A stretch of 64,000 nt of DNA from Kordia sp039026955 (lineage in GTDB: Bacteria; Bacteroidota; Bacteroidia; Flavobacteriales; Flavobacteriaceae), in contig JBCCLH010000004.1 of the NCBI GenBank assembly GCA_039026955.1, positions 1 through 64,000 of the forward strand, given 5' to 3'. Under the pieces are notes generated by a model that did not search any database, was not told the origin of the DNA, and saw only the letters and a program-made list of their open reading frames with translations. Positions 53,201 through 62,187 of the stretch are shown here, in pieces. Each line of letters opens with the position of its first letter. Position 1 is the stretch's first letter. The translations under genes were made by a program, and so were the position numbers.

Positions 53201-53805
53201 TGTATCGTCACTTTCTAAAAAGAGTTATTGACTTCGTTCTAGCGCTCATAGGGTTCATTCTATTGAGTCCTATATTTTTTATTGTGTTGATCTTATTAAT
53301 GATTAACAATGAAGGGAAACCGTTTTTCTTTCAAAAAAGACCTGGAAAAGACGAAAAAATCTTTCAGGTGATCAAGTTTAAAACCATGAACGATAAAAAA
53401 GATGCAAATGGTGAATTATTGCCAGATGCAGATCGTTTGACAAAAGCAGGTGTCTTTGTTCGAAAAACTTCCTTAGACGAAATTCCACAATTGCTCAACG
53501 TACTTAAAGGTGATATGAGTTTGATAGGACCAAGACCGTTATTGCCAGAATACTTACCTTTATACAACGAAACACAAAAAAAACGACACCAAGTAAAACC
53601 TGGTATTACAGGTTGGGCACAAGTCAACGGTAGAAACGCCATCAGTTGGAAAAAGAAATTTGAATACGATGTTTGGTATGTAGAAAACCTAACATTTTTA
53701 CTCGATGTAAAAATCATATTTAAAACCATTATAAAAGTAGTACGCTCCGAAGATATCAATACAGAAAATCAAGCAACTACGGTAAAATTTACAGGGAATG
53801 AGTAA
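53200..53805 (+). CDS. Initiating sugar-phosphate transferase, PglC-like
   Basis: The 201-aa small monotopic phosphoglycosyl transferase has one hydrophobic segment (about 10-32). FQKRPGKDEKIFQVIKFKTM, RKTSLDEIPQLLNVLKGDMS, IGPRPLLPEYLPLY and VKPGITGWAQVNGRN follow. The catalytic Asp-Glu pair lies in SLDEIPQ. It moves a sugar phosphate from its UDP donor to undecaprenyl phosphate, starting the repeat unit. Size and neighbours (PglD, PglE and PglF-like) suggest UDP-diNAc-bacillosamine or a similar sugar as donor. Confidence 0.93.
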   Translation: MYRHFLKRVIDFVLALIGFILLSPIFFIVLILLMINNEGKPFFFQKRPGKDEKIFQVIKFKTMNDKKDANGELLPDADRLTKAGVFVRKTSLDEIPQLLNVLKGDMSLIGPRPLLPEYLPLYNETQKKRHQVKPGITGWAQVNGRNAISWKKKFEYDVWYVENLTFLLDVKIIFKTIIKVVRSEDINTENQATTVKFTGNE

Positions 53806-54409
53806 CATTTGTCTATTTGGCGCAAGCGGACATGGAAAAGTAGTCAAAGAAGTGGCAACAAGCACAAATACAGTGGTTGAAGCGTTCATTGATGATTTTC
53901 CAAAAAGTGAATTTCTTCACGAAGTTCCCATCGTCAAGTCAGATAAACTAACAAATTATGCTAATCACAAATTCTTAATCAGTATCGGCAATAACAAAAT
54001 TCGTAAAATCATCAGTCAAAAACTCTCAAACGACTTTACGACACTCATTCACAAATCAGCCGTCATTTCTCCCACAGCCACTATTGAAGATGGAACGGTT
54101 GTTATGAACGGAACCAATATCAATGCGGATACAAAAATTGGAAAACACGTCATCATCAATACCGCTGCTGTCGTAGAACACGATTGCTATATTGGCGATT
54201 TTGTGCATATTTCGCCGAATGCCACCATTACTGGAAATGTAACCATTGGAGAAGGTTCGCATATTGGCGCAGGGGCAATTGTCATTCCAAATGTAAAAAT
54301 TGGAAAATGGGCAACCATAGGTGCTGGCACAGTAATAATAAAAGATGTTCCTGACTATGCTGTAGTAGTAGGAAACCCAGGAATCATAAAAAAGTACAAC
54401 AACGAATAA
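53798..54409 (+). CDS. PglD/NeuD-type sugar N-acetyltransferase
   Basis: The 203-aa protein has an N-terminal sugar-nucleotide binding part (ICLFGASGHGKVVKEVA, about 3-19) and a C-terminal left-handed beta-helix. The repeats include ISPTATIEDGTVVMNGTNIN, NTAAVVEHDCYIGDFVHI and SHIGAGAIVIPNVKIG. The catalytic His lies in VEHDCYIG. It acetylates the 4-amino group of the UDP-amino sugar produced by the aminotransferase next door. It overlaps the PglC-like gene by 8 bp. Confidence 0.92.
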   Translation: MSNICLFGASGHGKVVKEVATSTNTVVEAFIDDFPKSEFLHEVPIVKSDKLTNYANHKFLISIGNNKIRKIISQKLSNDFTTLIHKSAVISPTATIEDGTVVMNGTNINADTKIGKHVIINTAAVVEHDCYIGDFVHISPNATITGNVTIGEGSHIGAGAIVIPNVKIGKWATIGAGTVIIKDVPDYAVVVGNPGIIKKYNNE

Positions 54410-54411
54410 CT

Positions 54412-55545
54412 ATGAACTCAAGAATTTGGCTCTCATCTCCGCACATGGGCGGAAACGAACTAACATACATTCAAGAAGCATTTAACACCAATTGGATAGC
54501 GCCATTAGGACCCAATGTTACAGGATTTGAAGGCGATCTAAAACAATTTCTAAATACAAACAAAGAAGTCGCTGCCTTGGCTTCAGGAACGGCTGCCATT
54601 CACTTAGGACTAATTCTCGCAGGTGTAGAAGCAGGCGATGAGGTCATTTGCCAAAGCATGACGTTTTCCGCGTCTGCAAATCCAATATTATATCAAGGAG
54701 CAACACCAATTTTTATTGATAGCGAGCCCGATACGTGGAATATGTGTCCACATCATTTGGAAGAAGCCATCAAAGATCGTATCGCAAAAGGAAAAAAGCC
54801 AAAAGCAATCATTCCAGTACACTTATACGGAATGCCTGCAAAAATGGACGAAATTCTTGCCGTAGCCAACAAATACGAAATCACAGTGATTGAAGATGCT
54901 GCGGAATCATTAGGTTCAACCTACAAAGGGAAAAAATGTGGAACCTTTGGTGAATATGCTGCCTTATCGTTCAATGGAAACAAAATCATCACGACTTCTG
55001 GTGGTGGCGCCATTGTGTGTAACAACGAAGAAGCCAAAAAGCAAGCGGTTTTCTTAGCCACACAAGCAAGAGACGATGCGCCACATTACCAACATTCGCA
55101 CATAGGTTACAACTACAGAATGAGCAATATTGTAGCAGGAATCGGAAGAGGACAAATGGAAGTGTTGGACAAACACATCGGATTGCGCAGAGACATGCAA
55201 GCATTCTACAAAAATTGTTTCAAAGATGTTGCGGGCGTAAGGGTTTTTGAAGAGCCAACTAATGATTACTTCTCCAATCATTGGTTGAGTTGTATCACCA
55301 TTGATCCAAATGTTGCTGGTTTTACTCGAGAAGACTTACGTTTGGCATTATGGGAAGACAATATTGAATCCAGACCACTCTGGAAACCAATGCATTTGCA
55401 GCCAATCTTTGAAAAATATCCGTATTACGGAACCAATGTATGCGACAAATTATTTGAAAATGGACTGTGTTTGCCTTCAGGATCGAACCTAACTACACAA
55501 GAAAAAGACCGTATTGCACAACTTATAGCCGCTTTTCTAGGGTAG
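54412..55545 (+). CDS. DegT/DnrJ/EryC1 sugar aminotransferase (PglE-like)
   Basis: The 377-aa PLP enzyme starts RIWLSSPHMGGNELTYIQEAF. It has ASGTAAIHLGL, the IEDAAESLGSTYKGKKCGTF motif, the PLP lysine in ALSFNGNKIITTSGGGAIV, and HIGYNYRMSNIVAGIGRGQM. It transfers an amino group to a UDP-4-keto-6-deoxy sugar, supplying the 4-amino sugar that the PglD-like enzyme acetylates. It lies 2 bp after that gene. Length is normal. Confidence 0.94.
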   Translation: MNSRIWLSSPHMGGNELTYIQEAFNTNWIAPLGPNVTGFEGDLKQFLNTNKEVAALASGTAAIHLGLILAGVEAGDEVICQSMTFSASANPILYQGATPIFIDSEPDTWNMCPHHLEEAIKDRIAKGKKPKAIIPVHLYGMPAKMDEILAVANKYEITVIEDAAESLGSTYKGKKCGTFGEYAALSFNGNKIITTSGGGAIVCNNEEAKKQAVFLATQARDDAPHYQHSHIGYNYRMSNIVAGIGRGQMEVLDKHIGLRRDMQAFYKNCFKDVAGVRVFEEPTNDYFSNHWLSCITIDPNVAGFTREDLRLALWEDNIESRPLWKPMHLQPIFEKYPYYGTNVCDKLFENGLCLPSGSNLTTQEKDRIAQLIAAFLG

Positions 55546-55600
55546 AAACAAATAAATTAAGTAATTTGTGGTCAAATAAAGAATCTGTTTTTTTGAGAAG

Positions 55601-57646
55601 ATGAAGCCACTGAATTCCAGAAGCACAAAAGAAGCACTCAAACAAGTACTAAAATCGAGCAAAAAGCGCATTGATTTTAAAAACATTGGATATTTGCCAA
55701 GATGGCTGATCTTATGCTTCGATATGTTTATCTGTTGTGTGGCAGTATTGCTAACAAGTGTCATCATCAACAACATCAACATCAGTGACCTGAGTTTATC
55801 GTCACAACCTATTTTTGGATTGTCGCCAAATACAGGATTGATTCTCATCACCAACTTATTATTCTTTATTTTCTTTAGAACCTATGCAGGATTAATTCGT
55901 CACTCCACTTTTATTGATGCAATTAAATTTTTCTTAGCATCCTTAGCGACTTTAATTACTTTATTGGTTGTCAACTATTCGCATTTAATCTTTAGAGAAA
56001 CGAATCTTTTCCTTATTCCAGGATTATTCATCTACTTTGCCATTTCATTCTCGTCACTATTGCTGTTTCGAGTGATGGTAAAACAAGTATTTGAAGCGTA
56101 TTTTGATTATGCTACGAAAGAAGATCAAATCAACGTAATGATCTACGGAATTGATTCAAACGCAATTGCCATCTCAAATGCCTTAAAAGTAGAACGTCCT
56201 GTACGTTACCGATTGATTGGTTTCATCGACAAAAAAGGAAAAAACCAAAGTAAAGAAATCTTAGGATTACCAATCATTCATCTCAAACGCAAACTCTCTG
56301 TGATTCTTCGTGCGTATGGTGCGAATGCTATTATTTTAGCAGATAAATCCATCACGCAGGAAGAACGTATCAAAATTGTAGATGAATGTTTAGAACATAA
56401 CTTCAAAGTCTTTAGAGCGCCAATTGTTTCCGATATGGAAGACAAGGAAAATGTAAATTTGGCGCAGCAAATTCAAAATGTACAAATTGAAGACTTACTA
56501 GAACGCGAACCGATTGTTTTAAATAACAAATTGATCGCAAAAGAACTCTTTGATCGTAGAATTTTAGTAACTGGTGGCGCCGGTTCTATAGGAAGTGAAA
56601 TTGCAAGACAAGTGGCGAATTACAAACCACAAAAACTGATCATTCTCGATCAGGCAGAAACGCCTTTGTATCAAATACAAATGGAGATCAAAGCCAACTT
56701 CCCAGAATTGAACTTTGAAGCTGTCATTGCGGATGTGCGCGACAAAGAAAAGCTAGAACATATCTTTGAATTGTACAAACCACAAGTAGTCTATCACGCA
56801 GCAGCGTACAAACATGTACCACTGATGGAAGACAATCCATCACAAGCAATTTTTGTCAATGTGATGGGAACGAAAAACGTGGCAGATACAGCGTTGAAAT
56901 TCAAAGCGGATAAATTTGTACTCGTTTCAACAGACAAAGCCGTAAACCCAAGTAACGTAATGGGCGCCTCGAAACGTATTGCAGAAATTTATGTGCAGGC
57001 GATGCAAGAAGCATTTCAAAATGACAATCGTTATGTAACCAATTATGTCACCACGCGTTTTGGAAATGTATTGGGTTCAAACGGTTCGGTAGTGCCATTA
57101 TTCAAGCGTCAAATTGCGGAAGGTGGACCGTTAACGATCACGCATCCAGATATCATTCGCTATTTCATGACCATCCCAGAAGCTTGTCAACTCGTATTAG
57201 AAGCTGGTGCGATGGGGAATGGTGGTGAAATTTACATCTTTGACATGGGAGAAGCGGTAAAAATCATTGATCTGGCGAAGAAAATTATCAAATTAGCAGG
57301 ATTTGTGCCGAACAAAGACATCGATATTAAAATCATCGGACTGCGTCCTGGTGAAAAATTATACGAAGAATTACTAAATGATAAATCAACTACATTGCCA
57401 ACGTACAACGAAAAAATTATGATTGCGCGTGCGGAAATGTATGATTATGAAAAAATAAACAGCAATATTGCTGAATTGATTGCTTCTGCTTCGCATTACA
57501 ACAAAGTAGAAGTCGTAAAACGAATGAAAGCATTGGTTCCTGAATATAAAAGTATGAACTCTTCTTATGAAAAATTAGACAAAAAAGAGCTCAAACCGAA
57601 AAAAGATACCAAAACGGTTCAATTAACGGACAAAAAAGTATCGTAA
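55601..57646 (+). CDS. UDP-GlcNAc 4,6-dehydratase, membrane type (PglF/WbpM/CapD-like)
   Basis: The 681-aa protein has four N-terminal transmembrane helices (about 30-160), a CoA-binding-like linker domain, then the SDR domain. The latter has ILVTGGAGSIGSEIARQV, VYHAAAYKHVPLMEDNP, STDKAVNPSNVMGASKRIAE and YFMTIPEACQLVLEAG. TDKA with the downstream SK pair fits this family, where Met/Lys replaces the usual Tyr-x3-Lys. It makes the 4-keto-6-deoxy sugar used by the PglE-like enzyme. The order C-D-E-F completes a bacillosamine-type pathway. A Lys-rich tail follows the catalytic domain. Confidence 0.93.
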   Translation: MKPLNSRSTKEALKQVLKSSKKRIDFKNIGYLPRWLILCFDMFICCVAVLLTSVIINNINISDLSLSSQPIFGLSPNTGLILITNLLFFIFFRTYAGLIRHSTFIDAIKFFLASLATLITLLVVNYSHLIFRETNLFLIPGLFIYFAISFSSLLLFRVMVKQVFEAYFDYATKEDQINVMIYGIDSNAIAISNALKVERPVRYRLIGFIDKKGKNQSKEILGLPIIHLKRKLSVILRAYGANAIILADKSITQEERIKIVDECLEHNFKVFRAPIVSDMEDKENVNLAQQIQNVQIEDLLEREPIVLNNKLIAKELFDRRILVTGGAGSIGSEIARQVANYKPQKLIILDQAETPLYQIQMEIKANFPELNFEAVIADVRDKEKLEHIFELYKPQVVYHAAAYKHVPLMEDNPSQAIFVNVMGTKNVADTALKFKADKFVLVSTDKAVNPSNVMGASKRIAEIYVQAMQEAFQNDNRYVTNYVTTRFGNVLGSNGSVVPLFKRQIAEGGPLTITHPDIIRYFMTIPEACQLVLEAGAMGNGGEIYIFDMGEAVKIIDLAKKIIKLAGFVPNKDIDIKIIGLRPGEKLYEELLNDKSTTLPTYNEKIMIARAEMYDYEKINSNIAELIASASHYNKVEVVKRMKALVPEYKSMNSSYEKLDKKELKPKKDTKTVQLTDKKVS

Positions 57647-57686
57647 GGAAGCAAGCAATAATAAAAAAAGCGCTAAAAAATAATAG

Positions 57687-58997
57687 ATGAAAATAACTGT
57701 TGTTGGAACAGGATATGTAGGACTAGTCACAGGAACGTGTCTAGCTGAAACAGGAAATGATGTACTTTGTGTCGACATTGACAAAAACAAAGTTGAAAGA
57801 ATGCAAAAAGGTGAGGTGCCGATTTACGAGCCTCATTTAGATATACTTTTCGAAAGAAACATAAACGCAGGACGTTTAAAATTTACAACCTCACTCGAAG
57901 AAGGACTCACGCACGGACAAATTATATTTCTAGCATTGCCAACGCCAGAAGATGAAGATGGTTCTGCCGATTTATCGTATGTATTGGGCGTGGCGGAAGA
58001 CATTGGGAAATTGATGACCGACTATAAAGTGATCGTAGATAAAAGTACGGTGCCTGTAGGAACTGCGGAAAAAGTAACGGAAGTCGTGGCGCAACACGCG
58101 AAAGTAGCATTTGATGTCGTGTCGAATCCTGAGTTTTTACGCGAAGGATTTGCGGTAGATGATTTCATGAAGCCAGAACGTATTGTCATTGGTTCAAGCT
58201 CAGAAAGAGCCACGAAATTGATGGAACGTTTGTACAAGCCTTTTGTACGCTCAGGAAACCCAATTTTGGTGATGGATGAAAAGTCTGCGGAATTGACAAA
58301 ATACGCTGCCAACTCTTTCTTAGCAGCGAAAATTACCTTTATGAACGAAATTGCCAACTTCTGCGAACGTGTAGGTGCAGATGTAGACAAAGTTCGTATC
58401 GGAATGGGAACCGATTCGCGTATTGGAAAACGTTTCCTATTTCCAGGAATTGGGTATGGCGGATCATGTTTTCCAAAAGATGTAAAAGCATTGCACAAAT
58501 CAGGAAAAGACAATCAATACAATTTCCAAATTTTGGATGCGGTGATCAACGTAAATGACAAACAAAAAACGGCGTTAATTCCGAAAGTTGTGAGTCATTT
58601 AGGAGAAGATTTATCTGGAAAAACCATCTCCATTTGGGGATTGGCATTCAAGCCAGAAACAGATGACATTCGCGAAGCACCATCTTTATACATTATTGAC
58701 GAATTGTTAAAGCGCGGCGCAAAACTCAAAGCATTTGATCCCGAAGCGATGGACAATGTACGAAGAAAACTAGGAGATCAAATTGAATTTGCAACGAGCA
58801 TGTACGGCGCTATTGAAAATACTGATGCCTTGATCATTTGTACGGAATGGAGCATATTCAGAACACCAAATTTCCAAAAACTAAGAGAACACTTAAACCA
58901 GCCGATCATTTTTGACGGTAGAAATTTATATGACATCGCGGAAATGGAACGCGAAGGATTTACCTATTTTTCCATTGGTCGTAAAGAAGTGCTATAA
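57687..58997 (+). CDS. ugd: UDP-glucose 6-dehydrogenase
   Basis: The 436-aa enzyme has VVGTGYVGLVTGTCLAETG (about 4-22), the catalytic Cys in PGIGYGGSCFPKDVKAL (about 255) and IWGLAFKPETDDIREAPS. It oxidises UDP-glucose to UDP-glucuronate with two NAD+. The next gene uses that product to make UDP-xylose, so the two are a functional pair 20 bp apart. It is the third nucleotide-sugar dehydrogenase in the locus, and the only one with the Ugd-type SCFPKD motif. Confidence 0.96.
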   Translation: MKITVVGTGYVGLVTGTCLAETGNDVLCVDIDKNKVERMQKGEVPIYEPHLDILFERNINAGRLKFTTSLEEGLTHGQIIFLALPTPEDEDGSADLSYVLGVAEDIGKLMTDYKVIVDKSTVPVGTAEKVTEVVAQHAKVAFDVVSNPEFLREGFAVDDFMKPERIVIGSSSERATKLMERLYKPFVRSGNPILVMDEKSAELTKYAANSFLAAKITFMNEIANFCERVGADVDKVRIGMGTDSRIGKRFLFPGIGYGGSCFPKDVKALHKSGKDNQYNFQILDAVINVNDKQKTALIPKVVSHLGEDLSGKTISIWGLAFKPETDDIREAPSLYIIDELLKRGAKLKAFDPEAMDNVRRKLGDQIEFATSMYGAIENTDALIICTEWSIFRTPNFQKLREHLNQPIIFDGRNLYDIAEMEREGFTYFSIGRKEVL

Positions 58998-59017
58998 ACC
59001 CAAAACCAACCAATGTT

Positions 59018-60004
59018 ATGCAACGAATTCTAATCACGGGAGCCGCGGGATTCTTAGGTTCACATTTATGTGATCGCTTTATTGAAGAAGGCTATCATGT
59101 TATTGGAATGGACAACCTGATCACAGGCGATATTCGTAATATTGAGCACTTATTTCACTTAGAACATTTTGAGTTTTACCATCACGATGTCACAAAATTT
59201 GTACACGTGCCAGGAAAACTAGATTATATTTTACATTTTGCTTCACCAGCAAGTCCCATAGATTACCTAAAGATTCCGATTCAAACCTTAAAAGTAGGTT
59301 CGCTCGGAACGCACAATTTATTGGGATTGGCAAAGCAGAAAAAAGCGCGTATTCTCATTGCATCCACTTCGGAAGTCTATGGCGATCCATTAGTGCATCC
59401 GCAGAACGAAGAATACTATGGAAATGTAAACACGATTGGTCCGCGCGGTGTGTATGACGAAGCGAAGCGTTTTCAAGAATCGATTACGATGGCATATCAC
59501 CGTTTTCACGGATTGGAAACACGCATTGTGCGTATCTTCAATACCTACGGTCCGCGCATGCGATTGAATGACGGACGTGTGATTCCTGCTTTTATCGGTC
59601 AGGCGTTACGTGGTGAAGACTTAACTGTTTTTGGCGACGGTACCCAAACGCGTTCGTTCTGTTATATCACCGATCAAATAGAAGGAATTTATAGATTGTT
59701 GATGAGCGATTATGTAGAGCCGATCAACATTGGGAATCCGCATGAAATTACCATTGGCGATTTTGCCGAAGAAATCATCAAACTTACGGGAACCAAGCAA
59801 AAAGTCATTTACAAAGAATTGCCTGTAGATGATCCGCTACAGCGAAAACCTGATATCAGTAAAGCCAAAGAAATACTAGGTTGGGAACCCAAAGTAGATC
59901 GCAGTGAGGGAATGCGATTGACCTACGAATATTTCAAATCACTACCAGAAAGCGAGTTATTTAAAAAAGAACACAAAGATTTTTCAACGTATACAAGAAT
60001 GTAA
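59018..60004 (+). CDS. UDP-glucuronate decarboxylase (UDP-xylose synthase)
   Basis: The 328-aa SDR has ILITGAAGFLGSHLCDRFI (about 4-22), MDNLITGDIRNIEHL, the HFASPASPIDYLKIPIQTLK signature of the UXS group, STSEVYGDPLVHPQNE and YDEAKRFQESI (YxxxK). It removes CO2 from UDP-GlcA to give UDP-xylose (UXS-type; the Arg and Ser of HFASPASP are diagnostic against the bifunctional ArnA type). It immediately follows ugd and precedes the WcaJ-like transferase by 3 bp. Confidence 0.94.
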   Translation: MQRILITGAAGFLGSHLCDRFIEEGYHVIGMDNLITGDIRNIEHLFHLEHFEFYHHDVTKFVHVPGKLDYILHFASPASPIDYLKIPIQTLKVGSLGTHNLLGLAKQKKARILIASTSEVYGDPLVHPQNEEYYGNVNTIGPRGVYDEAKRFQESITMAYHRFHGLETRIVRIFNTYGPRMRLNDGRVIPAFIGQALRGEDLTVFGDGTQTRSFCYITDQIEGIYRLLMSDYVEPINIGNPHEITIGDFAEEIIKLTGTKQKVIYKELPVDDPLQRKPDISKAKEILGWEPKVDRSEGMRLTYEYFKSLPESELFKKEHKDFSTYTRM

Positions 60005-60007
60005 CTC

Positions 60008-61414
60008 ATGCGCGTAAAAGGAAGATATTCATGGCTCTTGCGACCATTTTTTGTATTATTCGACTTGTGCGTTATCAATATTCTTGTCTTCTTCTTTTTC
60101 AACTTCAACGATCAGGATTTATACTTTTTTGATTCGAGTTTTTGGAACAATAAGCATTTATTATTCATCATTTACACGATCATTTTTTGGCCGTTATCTG
60201 CCTTCTTTTTAAAATTTTACAACGTATATCGTTTTACGTCGGTACCGCAAATATTATCCTTACTCATCAAGCAATTATTGGCGTATACGCTGATTATGTA
60301 CGCGTTTATCGGAATTTTTAGAAGTATCAATGTGCAAGCTTTTGTTACGTTTAAATATTTATTGCTGAGTTTCGGAATTATTGGATTGGGGAAAATTATT
60401 GGCTATTATGGTTTGAAGAAATATCGTGCCGTTTTAGATGGAAACATTCGTAGAGTCATCATTATTGGATTCAGCGCAGGCGCACAGGAATTAGAGCGTT
60501 TGTTTAAAAACAAAAAAGAATTAGGATACAAACTCCTAGGTGTGTTTAGCGATAAGCAAAACGGTCGCGTCACTGGAACGATTGAAGACAGTTTTGAATT
60601 CATAGAAAAAGAAAAAGGAATCGACGAGATTTACTGCGCCATTGACGATGTATCGGAAAAGCATGTAAACGATTATGTGAAGCACGCAAGTATGAACATG
60701 ATCAACATTAAATTCATTCCTAACACAAAAAAGTTAATCACGAAGCGACTCAAAACGGATTATTACAATTATTTGCCTGTCTTATCGATTCAAGAAGTAT
60801 CGCTCAACAATAATTTAAATCGATTCACCAAAAGAGCCTTCGACATAGTATTTTCCTTGCTCATTATTATTTTCTTGCTGTCGTGGCTTATTCCGTTGAT
60901 GGCCATTTTGATCAAGTTGGAATCTCGCGGTCCTGTTTTTTATAGACATACTCGCAACGGAATCAATTACAAGGAATTTACCTGTTATAAGTTTCGCTCC
61001 ATGGCGCATAACAACGATGCAAGTTACGAGCATGTAACGGAACAAGATTCTCGGGTAACACGCATCGGTCGTTTTATTAGAAAAACCAGTATTGACGAAT
61101 TGCCGCAGTTTTTTAACGTGTTGAAAGGTGACATGTCTGTGATAGGACCAAGACCACACATGATTCCCTACACAAAAGAATACGCCAAAAAAATTGATAA
61201 GTACAACTTTGTATTCCGCCATAGCGTAAAACCAGGCATTTCAGGTTTGGCACAAGTAAAAGGCTATCGCGGGGAAATTAAAAACGATGAAGACATCATC
61301 AACCGTATCAAGTACGATATCTTTTATATTGAAAATTGGTCGTTGGTTTTGGACATAAAAATTATCTTTGAAACGATTCTCAACATTCTGAAAGGAGAAA
61401 AAAACGCCTACTAA
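60008..61414 (+). CDS. Polyprenyl glycosylphosphotransferase, WcaJ-like
   Basis: The 468-aa protein has about four N-terminal hydrophobic helices (residues 10-115), a Rossmann-like middle part (VIIIGFSAGAQELERLF), another helix near 280, and the C-terminal bacterial sugar transferase domain. That domain has FKRSMAHNND-type, RKTSIDELPQFFNVLKGDMS, IGPRPHMIPYTKEY and VKPGISGLAQVKGYRGE. It is the large initiating enzyme that loads a hexose-1-phosphate (often glucose) onto undecaprenyl phosphate. Together with the PglC-like gene it gives the locus two initiators, suggesting two glycans or one inactive start. Confidence 0.92.
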   Translation: MRVKGRYSWLLRPFFVLFDLCVINILVFFFFNFNDQDLYFFDSSFWNNKHLLFIIYTIIFWPLSAFFLKFYNVYRFTSVPQILSLLIKQLLAYTLIMYAFIGIFRSINVQAFVTFKYLLLSFGIIGLGKIIGYYGLKKYRAVLDGNIRRVIIIGFSAGAQELERLFKNKKELGYKLLGVFSDKQNGRVTGTIEDSFEFIEKEKGIDEIYCAIDDVSEKHVNDYVKHASMNMINIKFIPNTKKLITKRLKTDYYNYLPVLSIQEVSLNNNLNRFTKRAFDIVFSLLIIIFLLSWLIPLMAILIKLESRGPVFYRHTRNGINYKEFTCYKFRSMAHNNDASYEHVTEQDSRVTRIGRFIRKTSIDELPQFFNVLKGDMSVIGPRPHMIPYTKEYAKKIDKYNFVFRHSVKPGISGLAQVKGYRGEIKNDEDIINRIKYDIFYIENWSLVLDIKIIFETILNILKGEKNAY

Positions 61415-61416
61415 TC

Positions 61417-62187
61417 ATGTCCGAACCTTTAGTTTCTGTCATCACACCAACCTACAATACTGAAACGTTTATTTCGGACACCATCGATTCTGTCCGAGCA
61501 CAAAGCTACACCAATTGGGAACTCATTTTGGTAGACGACGCTTCTTCTGATAGAACTGTTGAAATTCTGCATGAATACGCTTCCATCGACGATCGCATCA
61601 AAGTACATGAACTAGAAACCAATTCAGGAGCCGCTATCGCACGAAATACCGCCATAGAAAAGGCGTCAGGAAGCTATATTGCATTTTTGGATGCAGATGA
61701 TTTGTGGAAGCCCGAAAAGCTCGCAAAACAAATCGCATTCATGCAAGAAAAAGACATTGCTGTAAGCTTTTCCAGCTACGAATTGATGGACGAACAAGGA
61801 AGATCGCTCGAAAAAATGATCAAAGCCTTGCCGAAAGTCAATTTCTCCAAAATGCTGAAAAGTAATTACATCGGAAATCTCACAGGAATTTATAATGCAG
61901 AGCAATTGGGGAAAGTCTACATGCCAAACATACGCAAACGCCAAGATTGGGCATTATGGCTCACATTGGTTCAAAAAGTAGGATTTGCGTACAGTTTGGA
62001 AGAACCGTTAGCGAAATATCGCGTGCGTGAAGATTCAATTTCGTCCAATAAACTAAATTTATTAAAATACAATTATACTATTTACAGAAAGGCACTTAAA
62101 TTTGGGGCTTTCAAATCGACGCTGTATTTGCTTCGATTTTTAATAGAACATTTCTTTATAAAACCACAACAAACCGTATCACTATGA
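61417..62187 (+). CDS. Glycosyltransferase family 2
   Basis: The 256-aa GT-A enzyme has LVSVITPTYNTETFISDTID (about 5-24), NWELILVDDASSDRT with the first Asp pair, NTAIEKASGSYIAFLDADD (the DAD metal motif near 93) and KRQDWALWLTLVQK, a usual GT2 acceptor region. It adds one sugar to the lipid-linked unit, probably the one begun by the WcaJ-like enzyme 2 bp upstream. Its stop overlaps the purD start by four bases. It is the last gene of the glycan locus. Confidence 0.93.
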   Translation: MSEPLVSVITPTYNTETFISDTIDSVRAQSYTNWELILVDDASSDRTVEILHEYASIDDRIKVHELETNSGAAIARNTAIEKASGSYIAFLDADDLWKPEKLAKQIAFMQEKDIAVSFSSYELMDEQGRSLEKMIKALPKVNFSKMLKSNYIGNLTGIYNAEQLGKVYMPNIRKRQDWALWLTLVQKVGFAYSLEEPLAKYRVREDSISSNKLNLLKYNYTIYRKALKFGAFKSTLYLLRFLIEHFFIKPQQTVSL

